64,000 nt of DNA from Holotrichia oblita (GCA_023690525.1 CM043017.1:178390330-178454329), one strand, 5' to 3'. Positions 21,301 through 33,243 are shown, numbered from the stretch's first letter. Numbers and translations are program-made. Notes: a model not told the origin generated them from the letters alone.

Positions 21301-24300
21301 CGAGACCTCCGCAACACATGAAAGGACGTGAATGGCCCGAGGAATATAACGAACATGATTGGAATGAGAGGAATAGAAGACCTATGGATTGGGAGACCAG
21401 AGATAGCTGGGATGCTAGGGAACACGAGCAGATGCAACTTGAGGAGGAATGGAGACATTATAATCGGTCGATGGATAGTTGGTCTACCGACGATAGGCGG
21501 AGATGGCCGGCTGATTGGCGGGAACGTTCCAGGCCGAGAAGCTCAACGTCACATCGTGATGGTATGTTTTTTAAAATTATTATTATTATTAATTACTAAT
21601 GCTTACTAATATGGATGCAGTATTTGTGCTTTGAAAACGAAAATTAACTTAATTAGCGATTATGCAGAATTTTTTTAAAGGGTATTTCCATATGAAGTGG
21701 TACAGAAGCTTATTGCTTGACAATTCAAGAACATATCTTTTATGTTGTTTCTCTTGCGCTACAGGACTTCAAAACCATTTTTCCCCAAATTTGTATCTTT
21801 AATTAATAATAATTAATTTTAGTAATTTTCAAAAAATCGAATAAAATCACATTTAAACGACGGCGACCATCCTTTTTATGCATTATTCCCCATCTATAAG
21901 CCCTGAATCTATAACTCTCATGGATTAATTCATTTTTCCCAAAGAGTTGCATTGTTTTCTAGCAGATGGCAGTGATAGTGGGATTAGTAGGTAATTCCCC
22001 GATTTCGATTTATGCATGTTAGATGTTGGGCCAATCAGGAGAAGTACCAAACGAACTGTCTGTCCATCAACTGTCAAATATAAACGGCCAAATAGGTTAC
22101 GCTTTATTTGATTTATTTTTATAGAATACAGTGTATGGTAGTTTATTGTTGAATCTTAATAAAATGCGTCTAAAATCGAAAGTCAGAGAACTATTTAATG
22201 TGAAAAAAGTAATTAATAGTACTAAATATGCTTGCAAATTTTGTGGGCAGTGTTACAATCTAAATGTAACAAGAATTCAAAAACATATAAATAAGTACAG
22301 AAATGCTCCAGGCAGGGTGAAAGTAATAGGAAATAAAACGTTCCAAATAAAAGAAAAATCGAGTGTAGGAACCTCAAGAAACGAAAATGATTTTTTGTTT
22401 ACTTCTGAGTCGACTTAGTCGTCTAGTTTATTAGCCAAAACCGGGAAAACAAGTACAGGAAGTACACTAACACTCCCATCTGAATTTGATACTGATGCAA
22501 AAAAGCGAAAAATTCAAAATGAAGGTTCCTACGGTCCCTTGCTTAGCTTCGTTGATGTTAGACCTTCAGAAGATGAAAAGGTTGGTACTTCTAGTTGTTT
22601 GTAATTTTGCAAAATAAAAGTTTGAATGTTTTGGTGGGATAATATTACGAGTATTATACTGCTATTGCAGTATTAATAAAATTATTGTAGCTAATTCGAA
22701 ATACATCATATTTTGCTTTAGGAAAAAATCTGGGAGCTTCTTACAAAAGCTGTATTTTCTTCTGGTACCATAAGCCTGGGTATATTTGTAGAAGAAGGAT
22801 TTGTAGAGGCTTTTAAACGTATTAGAGTATCTTTGGAACTGCCAAAAAGGTACGTTCTGTCAAATAGACTGTTGCATTCCGAATTTTTAAGAATTAAAGC
22901 CATTTCCCTAACTCTACAATGTGATGGTTGGTCAAACATTAGTCATGAGTAAAGGCCGGATTTATATGCACTAAAAATATCAAAATATGCATGTAAGATA
23001 TGCTTATAAAAATATAAAATATGCATTAAAAAATCACTCCCTTAAACTGATGTCAGGAAAAAAATTAATACAGCAATGAGCTCTAAAATGTTTTTAATGT
23101 TGATAAAATAAACACAGTTTTGATTTAATTATTATTAAAATGGCAAACAAGATATTTTTCTAAATTTTCTGGAGTACAGTTTTGTCTCCTGTCAGACAGA
23201 ATATTTTTGTAATGTGAAAACGATCGTTCGACATCACAACTTGTTACTGGTGCGTATTCGTAGTCTGGTAACTTTTCTACTCCTATAATGTCATTCGAAC
23301 CAGAGCCATTCAATACTTGGGATATTTCGTACAAAAGGGAAAATCCCGGATTCTTGGTTAAAATAGCTTCAAGCTTGGTATAGGCTTTTTTAGCAACCAC
23401 ACCTGGTGCATTTGTGTTGTAAGAAAAACTATAATATTTTAACTAACAACTGTGGTCGTTACTGTTGTTGCATGCCAGTGCATAAATGATATTTTTCCCA
23501 CTCCCCTTATAGTAAGCATACCATTAATACATTGTTTCTATGGACGTAAGTTGGTTTTACTGAAATGACTGTTACTGTTATGACAATGGGGCGTAAGTGA
23601 TTTACTTACGTCCTCGAGAGAAAAAGTGCATCAAACACGTGTGTTTATAAACAATTGTATGTAGGAACTGCCTAGTAACGTTTCAGATATGTCTAATTTA
23701 TTAAATTCCGAGGTTGTTCACCGTTACTGTTTATCATGATTACATTTAATTTTTTAGGATTTTATTGTCTGGGGAGTGGGAAAAATGTTATAAGGAATTC
23801 GGGAGGTAAAATTTACCAGTCTCGAACTCTATTGCAAGTCTTCGGGCAAGCCCTTGGACATAAACTAGTCCTCGACTAGTAAATGTTACTTCCCTTCCTT
23901 ATTACTTAAATAACTATTTTATTGGTCTAATCGGCAACTTATTGTTAGACCATGTCGACACGTGTTTTAATTTCAAAGGCGGCATTTCTTATCAGCGCAG
24001 CGGCTAAACCAAATGTGCGCTTCCAGCAACCCAACAGCCGAACTGCCGTCGGCGAAATTATTGAAATTTAAAAAAGGACGAAATGTACTCAATTATGCAA
24101 ATTATATGCATTTATTGCAAAATATATGCATTTATTTTTAGATATATGCGTTTATGGATAAATATGCAATAATATGCGCAATAAAAAAGATGTTATTTTA
24201 TTTAGAATTATCTGGAACGCTAAGAAAACTTTAAATTAATCCGAATACGTTCAGCAAGAAAATATGCAAATGCATATAAATCCGGCCCTTAGTCATGAGG

Positions 24301-27300
24301 GGATAATAAATTTCGTAATTAATACTCCAACTGCTTTAGTTTATAAATATTTAGATACTAAAGCTGAAAAGCATGATGCTAAGTATATTTATTCTGAAAT
24401 TAACAAAAAAGTTATGAATGAAGTAGGACCACATAAATTTTTGGTAGTGGTAACAAGCAACGCAGCCAATATCAACAAAGCGTGGGAATGCTTAAAAATT
24501 GATTTGTCAGCAGAGCTGATAACTACGTTTGGGTGTATTGCATACATTTTAAATTTGTTATGCGGCAAGAAAGGAAGCCATTAGAGAAAGGAAGAATGCT
24601 CCAAGAACTGTTACCACAAGAGAAGCGAGACAGAGACGTAACACTCGTTTCAGATTCCGAAAAGGAGTATGAAGCAATGAACAGTGACTCAGACTCAGAT
24701 GATGCACTCCAAGAAGAAAGTTGGAATAGTGAGAGTGAGACTTGTGCAAGTTTTGCTGAAACGTTAGGGTTCGAGGGGGAACCAGATGTTTAGATTTTTA
24801 AATATGCTTATTGTTTGTTTGTTTTTTTTTTACTAAATGTTATCTTTATTGGTCGTTTTAAAAATATGAACTTTTATTATTTGTTTAAACATAATATTTT
24901 ATAACAAACAATAATAAAATGTTTATTTTTTGTAAAATGTCCTAAAAATATACCAGGTGTCCCAACAAGGGTAACGAGGTACGGTATTAGGGAAACGGAT
25001 GTGCCTAGAAATTTGAAACAAAAAAATTGTTGAGTAAATCGTCTAAGAAAAAATGCTGGAAATTATTTTCGAGTTTCTAAAATGGCCTCCAGGGGGCGTA
25101 ACTACCATTCTGAATTTTAAACCCCGTTTTATGCAAAATTTTCTTATATTAATGATAGTCATAGTGAATACTATTTTAAAGATGAGACAAATTCAAATTT
25201 TTTTTGTTAAATGCTTTTTGCTCTATCTCTGAAAAGAAAGTGGTGGGGAGCGCTAGAATATTTTCGGAAATAAATGTCGATAACTCTAAAAAGGCTTAAC
25301 GTATCTTAATAAACTTGGAGTCGTCAAAAAGGGAGTTTCCTAGACTATCAATTGAACTGTGAGTGAGGTGATTATGTTTGCTTACCTTGTCGCTAGATGG
25401 CGTTTTTTGACATAATCGCAAAAAAAAATAACTTACTGCAAAAAAATTAAATGCAATGATATCACTTTTACCATTACATAGTCAATCAAGAGCCTAACAA
25501 GCCAGTGAAAACCGCCTCTCAATATCTTTATCCTAACCTAAGATATGAATAAAGAAATTTATACTAAAAAAAAATACATTTTGGGAAGCATTTCCGCTTT
25601 AAGGTTTGTTATTAATGTCTAATTATTATTCCTAATTTACCAAATAAAATGCTAATTTATTATTTGGGATGCCAAACGATATTTTAAATCGAAATAAAAT
25701 TTTGTCATTTATCTTTGTTACTTTTTTTTACAATGCCTTTAAGGACACCATAGTGTTTAATATCTGATATTAGCACTACGTTGTGATATTGTCACCCGTT
25801 TTCAAATATTTAGTGGTATCACATTTTTTTTTATCCTCTGACAGAAATCATTCGTTTTTTAATTATCAAGATTGCCATGAAAACAAATGTCGTTTATATC
25901 TGACATAACTCTACGCGTTTTTCATGTCGATGATTTTATTACTTACATTACGTCAATAATTAATCAAATTGGTACTCAACAATCGATTATTGACTAAAAA
26001 CCTAACTTTTAATAAAAAAAAATGTTATAACATTAAATATTTGAAAACGGGTGACAATATCACAACGTAGTACTAATATCAGATATTAAACACTATGGTG
26101 TCCTTAAAGGCATTGTAAAAAAAAGTAACAAAGATAAATAACAATTTTATTTCGATTTAAAATATCGTTTGGCATCCCAAATAATAAATTAGCATTTTAT
26201 TTGGTAAATTAGGAATAACTAGACATTAATAACAAACCTTAAAGCGGAAATGCGTCCCAAAATGTATTTTTTTTTTTATTATAAATTTCTTTATTCATAT
26301 CTTAGGTTAGGATAAAGATATTGAGAGGCGGTTTTCACTGGCTTGTCAGGCTCTTGATTAACTATGTAATGACGTAAAAAAAGTGATATCATTGCATTTA
26401 ATTTTTTTGCAGTAAGTTATTTTTTTGCGATTATGTCAAAAAACCACATCTAGCCGCAAGGTAAGCAAAATAATCACCTCACTCACAGTTCAATTGATAG
26501 TCTAGGAAACTCCCTTTTTGACGACTCCAAGTTTATTAAGATACGTTAAGCCTTTTTAGAGTTATCGACACTTATTTCCGAAAATATTCTAGCGCCTCCC
26601 ACCACTTTCTTTTCAGAGATAGAGCAAAAAGCATTTAACAAAAAAAAATTGAATTTGTCTCATCTTTAAAATAGTATTCACTATGACTATCATTAATATA
26701 AGAAAATTTTGCATAAAACGGGGTTTAAAATTCAGAATGGTAGTTACGCCCCCTGGAGGTCATTCCAGAAACTCGAAAATAATTTCCAGTATTTTTTCTT
26801 AGCCGATTTACTCAACAATTTTTTTGTTTCAAATTTCTAGGCACATCCATTTCCCTAATACCGTACCTCGTTACCCTTGTTGGGACACCCGGTATAATAT
26901 CCATCCACATGACGTAGTAATTTGTTTTCTGAAATATTTCCAAAATTACCGGAAAATTACCCGTAAATGACTACTGGGAAAAATCAAATGACAATTACCG
27001 GTAAACTTCAATCACTATGTGGTGATCATTTTTGTTCTATAGTGTATACCTTCAGCGGTGGTGCAAATGCGGTCGACTCTAACTAGTGGAGGCGGCCTAT
27101 CAACTCCTAAAACACAAGAGAAACAACACAAACTTCGTTTTAATTGAACCTTTTAGATATGGATTGACCCATACACGTTTTCACTAAAACATTACACCAT
27201 ATTTGCGATAAAACTAATCAATTAGTATAAATTTTAGTATAATTATTAAATACGTTTTCAAATCATCATTTCCTCGGTGTTGAATTTTTGATTCAAAAAT

Positions 27301-28342
27301 TTTTTCTTCAGATTATAATTTTTGTCCAGATGAACCTCAACCTCACGTTGAGCCTAGAAGGAAAGAACCACCCGTTAGACAAGAACCCATCGAACCGAAA
27401 ATACACGAACCTGAACCGAAGAAAGAACCGCTGCTTGGCAAACGCCCAGCGGAACAACCAATCGAACCCGAAATCGAAGCTAAGAAACCGTGCATAAAAG
27501 AACCCGCTCCAATCGAGGACGATTTTAGCGAAATCAGCGACGACGCGGACGAAATCCTCGATCGAGTCGAAGAAGTTGTCGAACCACCACCCGAAGAACC
27601 GCCTCAAGAGGAAGTTCCTAAAGTGGAAGAATCGGAAGTGAGTCAACCTCCAGAACCCAAGCCGGAATCTCCCAAACCGCCACCGTTGAGGAAGGAAGAA
27701 TCTTTAGATGAAGAGAACGCGATGGAATTAGATTTTGAGGAAATCTCTGAAGATGAGCTGGAGGAAGAAACGCGAGTTAAGGGATTAGGAGATGCTTTAG
27801 GTGTAGATTGGGCTAGTTTAGTCGCCGAATCTAGACCGAGAATTAAGCCGGTTAGCTCCGCGAAACGACGATGGGAGAGTCACAACGTTCTAATTAATTT
27901 AGGCGTATCTGTAGAGATGGCGGGCGAAGATTTGGTTAAGGATATCTTTAAAGAGCACGCTTTAGCGATTGCTCAAGAAGATAAGGAAAATAATGAGGAG
28001 GAGAATGTTGTACCGACCAATCAAGGTGAAACAGAGAAAGTAACTAATGGTATCGATGCGATTCAGGAAAATAACGACGAAAATACTAAAAAGGATGTTG
28101 AAGTGGAAATATCTCATCCGATTGCGTGTATTCAGGTGGCTAACCGTGAAAATCAAGCAATTCGAAAGAATTTATTTTCTAGTGCCGGTCCTTATCGGAG
28201 AGCGTTATCCGCTCGACGTGATCTTATTATTCGTAGACATTTGTGTAATCTTCCTATTAAGGATACTTACGTGGAAGCCCCCAAACAACACGATCCGGAA
28301 TTATTCAAATTAGCTTCTCAATTGTTTGAAAGGTGTTTATAA
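18334..28342 (+). CDS. Flacc: Flacc/ZC3H13, m6A methyltransferase complex subunit
   Basis: Three exons (18334-19957, 20857-21561, 27312-28342) join in phase into about 1119 residues. The N-terminus contains RPSVFERLG and a CCCH-type finger (CHHWAQNGTCPYGKNC), the arrangement of vertebrate ZC3H13. A Ser-rich block and long Arg/Glu/Lys runs follow (about residues 285-345), then exon 2 with Asp-Arg-Met-rich sequence, then an acidic, Pro-Glu-rich part of exon 3. The conserved C-terminal domain reads SEDELEEE, VDWASLV, LGVSVEMAGEDL and ends FKLASQLFERCL, matching the ZC3H13 C-terminus. In Drosophila, Flacc links Fl(2)d and Nito within the nuclear m6A writer complex and affects sex determination splicing. 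Introns 1 and 2 contain foldback and hAT elements. AATAAA lies at 28423. Confidence 0.93.
20418..20761. mobile_element. Nested double-palindrome MITE in Flacc intron 1
   Basis: The outer termini TACAGGGTG and CACCCTGTA are flanked by TA (20416-20417 and 20762-20763), and the arms pair for about 120 bp each. At the centre sits a second palindrome, 20541-20640, with the same TACAGGGTG ends and its own flanking TA. The whole can fold into one hairpin of about 170-bp arms. No coding capacity is present. Confidence 0.85.
21600..22130. other. Flacc intron 2 sequence, nothing identified
   Basis: This is AT-rich intron sequence between exon 2 and the outer hAT relic. It may include the 5' end of that hAT, but no terminal repeat was recognised. 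Confidence 0.3.
22950..24291 (-). mobile_element. Inner hAT element with perfect 8-bp duplication
   Basis: GTCATGAG flanks both ends (22942-22949 and 24292-24299). The termini are TAAAGGCCGGATTTATATGCA-like on the left and the matching reverse complement TAAGGGCCGG... on the right. Short TATGCAT words crowd both subterminal regions. The interior retains only the transposase C-terminus on the minus strand. It is therefore a non-autonomous derivative inserted inside another hAT gene. Confidence 0.92.
23125..23400 (-). pseudogene. hAT transposase C-terminal dimerisation domain
   Basis: The 91-residue frame contains APVTSCDVERSFSHYKNILS followed by DRR and NLEKYLVCHF, the classic hATC dimerisation motif (P.S...ER.FS......R). 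Upstream catalytic regions are absent, and the start is an internal codon. It belongs to the inner hAT (22950-24291). Confidence 0.88.
24951..26894. mobile_element. Giant foldback element, 1944 bp
   Basis: The termini TACCAGGTGTCCCAAC and GTTGGGACACCCGGTA are flanked by TA on both sides. The two arms are imperfect inverted copies of about 860 bp each (24951 to about 25812, and about 26035 to 26894), separated by about 220 bp of unique sequence. Every landmark I checked recurs in reverse order: the GGGGGCGTAAC block, the TAGATGGCG block, the CACCCGTTTTCAAATATTTA block. No transposase frame is present. It lies inside Flacc intron 2. Confidence 0.9.
26897..27311. other. End of Flacc intron 2
   Basis: No element was recognised. 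The stretch ends in a T-rich acceptor tract, TTTTTTCTTCAG, immediately before exon 3. Confidence 0.4.
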
Positions 28343-28344
28343 TT

Positions 28345-29349
28345 CAACTATTGCGTCAGCTATTCTTATCTATTAATATTAGTTTTATCGTGCGATTTTC
28401 ATATTATGTTCTCTTATTTGTAAATAAAGGCTCTAAATAGAATTATTTCTTGTTAATGCTAATTTCGATCAAACCGTGCAAGAACGGCTCCGATAAGTAC
28501 AACATTCAAACAATCAAAGATTATGGAGGCGAGCTTTTTGCGAAAATGGACGGCGTCATTCTTGGGCTCGTGCAATATGGTGCAAATTATGTTAAAGGAA
28601 AAAGTTATACATTATCGTTTTCTATGTAAAAGCGACCTTTTTTCGTGGGGTACCCCATCCCCGTTACTAACTTTTTGCGAATGCAAATGACACCATCCTT
28701 GGCACCATATAATATGCTGCAAATTATATTCAAAAGGAAATTTAATATCTCTTATAGTTTAGGAAATATTTGCAATAATTAAAAAATTGATCAAACTTTG
28801 GAGGGGGCTGTACTCAAAAATCTGGCGTTTCCGCCAAAACAGAAAAATACATATTTCCTATATTAAGGTACTCTTTCGATATGTGAAAAAGTACCTCTTA
28901 GCAAGTAAATTTAATATAAAATCCTATTTACTGCTCCAAAATCTGAGGGAAAACCTTTAAAAACTACATTCTAATTTTAAATTGAAAGGACGTCGCCACA
29001 GGAAACGAAAAAATTAACTGAAAATTTCAGTGACCATTGAAGACAATCCGTACATTAGTTTGAAGTGAATGTTAGACTGATGCAGACAAATTTTACATTA
29101 AGAAGTGGCAGAAGGTAGATAACTCAGCGCTGGGCAAGGTATGTATTTGTTGGGTGTTGGAAAGTTCATATCAGATAGTGTTTACATTTCTGTACAAGAA
29201 AATAACAAAGCACTGGCTACGCTACACTTATTCGTGTTTTAGTTTACTCTGTTGAGTATAGTCAATTAAAAGAGGAAAGTTATTTTTTTTATTCTCTACC
29301 TTCTATAGAACAAACGTTTTAAATAACAAATGCAAAAAAATGACAGATT
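28345..29349. other. Intergenic region between Flacc and NATD1
   Basis: The first 100 bp are the Flacc 3' untranslated region with AATAAA at 28423. The rest contains no coding exon. Phrases such as GTGCAATATGGTGCAAATTATGTTAAAGG recur loosely near 28565 and 28710, suggesting an old internal duplication or repeat. Confidence 0.4.
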
Positions 29350-29628
29350 TTATTCATCCAACACGTGCGGTTCATATAATTTTCTATTGTTATTGAAAAA
29401 ATTTTTCAAATAACCACAGGACAACATGATCTTCCCTCTTTTTGCAATTATGTGCTCAAAAGTTTTCTTCGCAATTATTCTGGCAACGCCTTGGCCGCGA
29501 TGTTCTTCTGGTACTCTAGTGTCCGTCAGATTATATACGTTACCCTCGCGAGAATATTCGATTACAGCGTAAGTACCATTCAAAATTAACCGAAATTGTC
29601 TTAGGTCTACTATGTGCATAAATTTCAT
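29350..29628 (-). CDS. NATD1: NATD1-like small GNAT-fold acetyltransferase
   Basis: This is a single uninterrupted exon of 92 residues. It matches the NATD1 (GTLF3B) family: a short beta-strand-rich start (RQFRLILNGTYAVIEYSREG), the LTDTRVPEEHRGQGVARIIA block containing the acetyl-CoA-binding motif RGxGxA (usual V/I-P..YRG.G.A), and a C-terminal CGYLKNFF motif near the substrate side (usual C.Y...Y). The family is about 90-115 residues long, so this copy looks complete. Enzymatic substrates of NATD1 are not established. It lies antisense to its flanking plus-strand genes and near several transposon insertions. Confidence 0.88.
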   Translation of the reverse strand: MKFMHIVDLRQFRLILNGTYAVIEYSREGNVYNLTDTRVPEEHRGQGVARIIAKKTFEHIIAKRGKIMLSCGYLKNFFNNNRKLYEPHVLDE

Positions 29629-29831
29629 TTTGAAATAATTTTGGCATGTATAGGAATTTGTTAAAAAGTAACATAAATATCACATATTTCATTTGACTGT
29701 TTACTAGCTGACTGTGTCATGAATTGTCAAACTGTCACAAGACAAATAAGTTAGTCACCACGGGCATTTCAGTGATCTGTGGGCATTTCGTTCAAATTTG
29801 AAATTTCGCGCTAGTCATTTCGGGCTCGGGC

Positions 29832-30674
29832 TAAAGTCACTAGATATATAAAGTACCGCAATAGGTAAAGAACATGTGTTACAGAGAGAAGTATATTTTG
29901 GACCCAAAATGGCGGTTTTACTTTGCTGTCATATGCCAAATATTTTTTGACGTTTGCAAAATTGACGGTGTTGTTTTGCATAATCAGATCTGATAACCTG
30001 TGAAAAAGCATGTTAAATGTAAAAACAAATTCGTGATTTTTTATCTGAAAATACCATATTTAATTCTGCGGCGCATAGTATAAATTGAAGCAACGAAATT
30101 TATTTGTTCCCGTACACTAATTGCTGTTTCGAATGGGTTCTCACGCAGGAAATTTTGTAAATTTGTGTCTTTCTGTTGAGTCGAAACATTGCACCTTCCA
30201 GATCCTTGCCTCCTGACAATTGATTCAAATTCAATAAGTTTCCTCTTTTATCACACTACCGTTTTACTAATTTGTAATTCGGCAGCTATAGTCCTTATAT
30301 ATTGGAACACCATCGGTCAATCTGACTTGTAACATCACTTTTTTGTGGGCACTCAAATTCGGCATGTTTTAGCTTTAAATTAACCCCTGTCACTTTTGAC
30401 ATTTGTTTCCATTTTATCGAGCAAGTTTACATTAGGAGAAATTCCTATGAATTCCTTTTTGACATATAATAATATCCAATAAATTTTTTATAAAACTTGT
30501 CTGCATTTTATTCATTTCTAAACAGGCGTAACGTAACTTCAAACTTCCTGGATAGAGTATTTTCATCAACTCCGAAAGTGTAGCAATGAACTACACGGAC
30601 TGCATAAAAATAAGAAAAATATATTCGAATTTACCGCGCTCGTTTGGACCCAAAATGGCGGTCTAGTGACTTTA
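29832..30674. mobile_element. TIR element with 8-bp duplication GCTCGGGC
   Basis: GCTCGGGC lies at 29824-29831 and 30675-30682. The inner termini TAAAGTCACTAGA and TCTAGTGACTTTA are perfect 13-bp inverted repeats. An 8-bp duplication suits hAT or Merlin. The interior minus strand near 30070-30230 reads a helix-turn-helix-like fragment (FLRENPFETAISVREQINF) that resembles widespread insect transposase N-termini. The phrase GGACCCAAAATGGCGGT occurs near both ends in the same orientation (29899 and 30646). Confidence 0.78.
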
Positions 30675-31068
30675 GCTCGGGCAAGATGTGCGCGCTATCT
30701 CTGACTCATATGGAGTACTAAATATTGTATTGTTGCCAAATCTGTGCCAGTTTTTAAGGGATTACATATAATATATAATCGAACATCAAAGAAGATTTTA
30801 ATATGAAGAATGAGAAAGTTATTAGCGTTATTGTGACAAAAACTTTTGTTATTGGGCTTATTAACAAGAAATCTGAATAAATATGATTAGCTATAAAAGT
30901 GTGCGATATGGCAACAGTGCACGGTACCGAAAATATCTACAAATCGGTAGCAAGTAGTGTTTACAAATTATTTTGTGAGGTTATAAAAAAAAAACAGTAA
31001 TTTTGGGTAAGTTTTGTTATTCTTAATTGTTGTTTTATTTTATTAATTGTTGGAGTAATAATAATTCA

Positions 31069-31363
31069 GGCTAAACTTCCGAATGTCGACCAGTGAATTG
31101 GCAATTTAACGAAAAGTACAGATTTTACTGAGTCGATACGATATTTTGTAATTTTGACTGGATATCAACTGAAAGTCTTGACAGAAATGTCAAAACACTA
31201 GCCAAACATAACCTAGAAATAACACTTTTTAGAACGATTTTTAGGTATCTTAGAATGATCTCCGCAAGAAAAGGAGGTCCGTTTTGGACACAGTAAATCC
31301 TGTACTTTTCGCTAAATTGCGTATAAATTGCCAATTCACTGGTCGACATTCGGAAGTTTACCC
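31069..31363. mobile_element. MITE with about 38-bp terminal inverted repeats
   Basis: The left end, near GGCTAAACTTCCGAATGTCG, and the right end, CGACATTCGGAAGTTTACCCC, are inverted copies over about 38 bp including CCAGTGAATTGGCAATTTA. The core has no coding potential. It lies just upstream of the dipeptidase gene, possibly within its 5' intron. Confidence 0.85.
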
Positions 31364-31401
31364 CAATTTTTATTTATTCCTTGTTACTGCGTTCAAATAA
31401 G

Positions 31402-32736
31402 ATGCCAAAGAGCACGGCAATTCAGCGGAAGCGTAACAGAAAAGCCCGAGTCAATAAGTTGCGTTGGAAGAAGGTGAAGGAATCAGCCCAAAAGTGCGTT
31501 CTTTGTTCTTCTTTTGATCTGGACATCACTATTTGTGTGTATACCTTGGAATATTACGTTAAGCGAATAGTCGCGGCGCGATCATTAAATGCTCATTGCA
31601 TAATATACTATATTACACTTGAAACTGTCTAAATTTAATTTATCACTTGTTTGTATGTGTAATAAACATAGATATACAATCATACAGATAATTACAAAAA
31701 TGCACTTCACAATATTTGCAGTTCAAATTCCGTTCAAAAACAGAATATTGTAAATAGTCACGTCGTCGTCGGTCAATCTCATCACACTCACCAGCAGCAC
31801 CACGTTCATCAAAACATGTCGAGGTGTGTTAGACAACTTTTATTGATATCTTCATCGCGATTAGAGGGATATGAACCCTTGGAATTTGCTGCAAACGATA
31901 TAAACGCCTTATTAAAAAAGTAAGTTACTTTTAATTAATGCTAATAATTAATTAATTCAATTTAAGAAATAATGTATCAACTCTATTGTTTATACCATAC
32001 GCTTTAAAAGATCATGATACATATTTGGCCAATACGACAAAAATATTTTCTAAGTGGGGTATGTATGGAATTTACCCTCGAAATTCATTATGTCGTTAAC
32101 TTTCATTTTGTTTACTTTAGGTTATGAAGTCGTAGGTATACATAATAGCAGAAATCCAATTGAAGCTGTACAGAAGGCGCAAGCAATTTTTGTCGGTGGT
32201 GGAAATACTTTCCGATTATTAAAAACACTTTACGATAATCAATTAATAGATGAGATTCAAAGACGAGTCTTGGAGGAGGGTGTACCATACATAGGAGCTA
32301 GCGCTGGTACTTATTATGGAAAATAAATTTGCTTCGTAAAATATTCTGCTTCTTTTTTTTTTTAGGCACAAACGTTGCTACACGAAGTATTCACACAACA
32401 AACGATATGCCGATTGTATTCCCCAAATCGTTTGAAGGTTTGGCACTGGTACCTTTCAACATTAACCCTCATTATTTAGATGCCGATAGGAACTCCACCC
32501 ATAAAGGTGAAACAAGGGAGGAGAGAATAATTCAATATTTAGAAGAAGCCCATGCGGGACCTGTGCTAGGTTTACGAGAAGGAAGTTGGTTGCAAGTTGA
32601 AGGGTGTAAGGCCACTTTAAAAGGACTGTATGCAGCGAGATTGTTTGTACCAAAAAAAGATGCAAAGGAATATGAAAGCGGTAAAGATATGAGCTTTTTA
32701 TTAGATGATGATTGGATATGTAGATGTAAACAATAA
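31402..32736 (+). CDS. Alpha-aspartyl dipeptidase (peptidase family S51)
   Basis: The core enzyme is encoded from the ATG at 31816 through exons ending 31919, then 31967-32058, 32121-32306 and 32366-32736, about 250 residues. It contains QLLLISSSRLEGYEPL, FVGGGNTFRLL (the S51 GGGN motif), the nucleophile GASAGTN (split by the third intron), and NPHYLDA. Family members cleave Asp-X dipeptides in the cytosol using a Ser-His-Glu triad. An upstream exon, 31402-31493, joins 31722 in phase and without a stop, adding about 61 residues (basic MPKSTAIQRKRNRK..., then a His/Gln-rich segment). That extension may instead be an alternative first exon or untranslated leader, so the start at 31816 is the safer one. 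The poly(A) signal AATAAA overlaps the stop codon. Confidence 0.9.
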
Positions 32737-32739
32737 ATA

Positions 32740-33243
32740 TTTCTATTAAACGTGTTTTTTTTTTACTTTTATTAATTTTATAAAATCAACTGGAGCTAAC
32801 GGGATACAACACAAAAAAAATGAAGGTTAACATGACACATCTAATTAATTTTAAGATGGTACTCATACCAAAAGTAACTAAATTCTGTGCCATTTCACTG
32901 TGAATCACAGTGAAATAACGATAGCTACTTTTGTTAAGAATACCACCCTAAAATTTCCGCATAATTGAAAAATCTTATGTATTATGGTTGAGATATTTAG
33001 ATTGTGGTTCAATAAATTGTTTTAATTCAAGGAATTTGAAATTTATGTGTCCGTGTCGCCGATATAAAAAATCGTTTATTAAAACAAACCTAGACTTTCA
33101 TCTTAGGGTGATGGCTACCATGTCAATTTATTTTGTTTTATCATGGTTTTATCTCACATAATTGGCAACCATGCAAGGTGAAGAAATGTCAAAAACATAA
33201 TCCGAATATAATAACCTCAAATATTTTTGTTTGGTTGTAAAAA
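32740..33243. other. Intergenic spacer before XAB2
   Basis: A short AT-rich spacer between two plus-strand genes, including a small inverted phrase (CACTGTGAATCACAGTG near 32898). It should carry the XAB2 promoter; no specific element was identified. Confidence 0.35.

Larger units (their letters stand above)
22131..24584 (+). mobile_element. Outer hAT transposase relic, split by a second hAT
   Basis: The first part (22131-22418) carries a BED-type finger: CKFCGQCYN with a downstream H...H. A second part (about 22720-22949) reads LSNRLLHSEF and LQCDGWSNISHE, the hAT catalytic-region DGW motif. It continues after the inner insertion (24292 onward) as GIINFVINTPT, then a KFLVVVTSNAANINKAW segment and FGCIAYILNLL, typical hAT RNase H-fold blocks. 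Stops interrupt it. A short acidic frame to 24793 follows (SDSDSDDALQEE), of uncertain origin. Confidence 0.75.

Noticed and set aside
24533..24793. Acidic 86-codon frame after the outer hAT relic as a host gene
   Set aside because: It starts inside hAT sequence in another frame and has no splice partner. It is more likely transposon-derived, but its origin is unclear.
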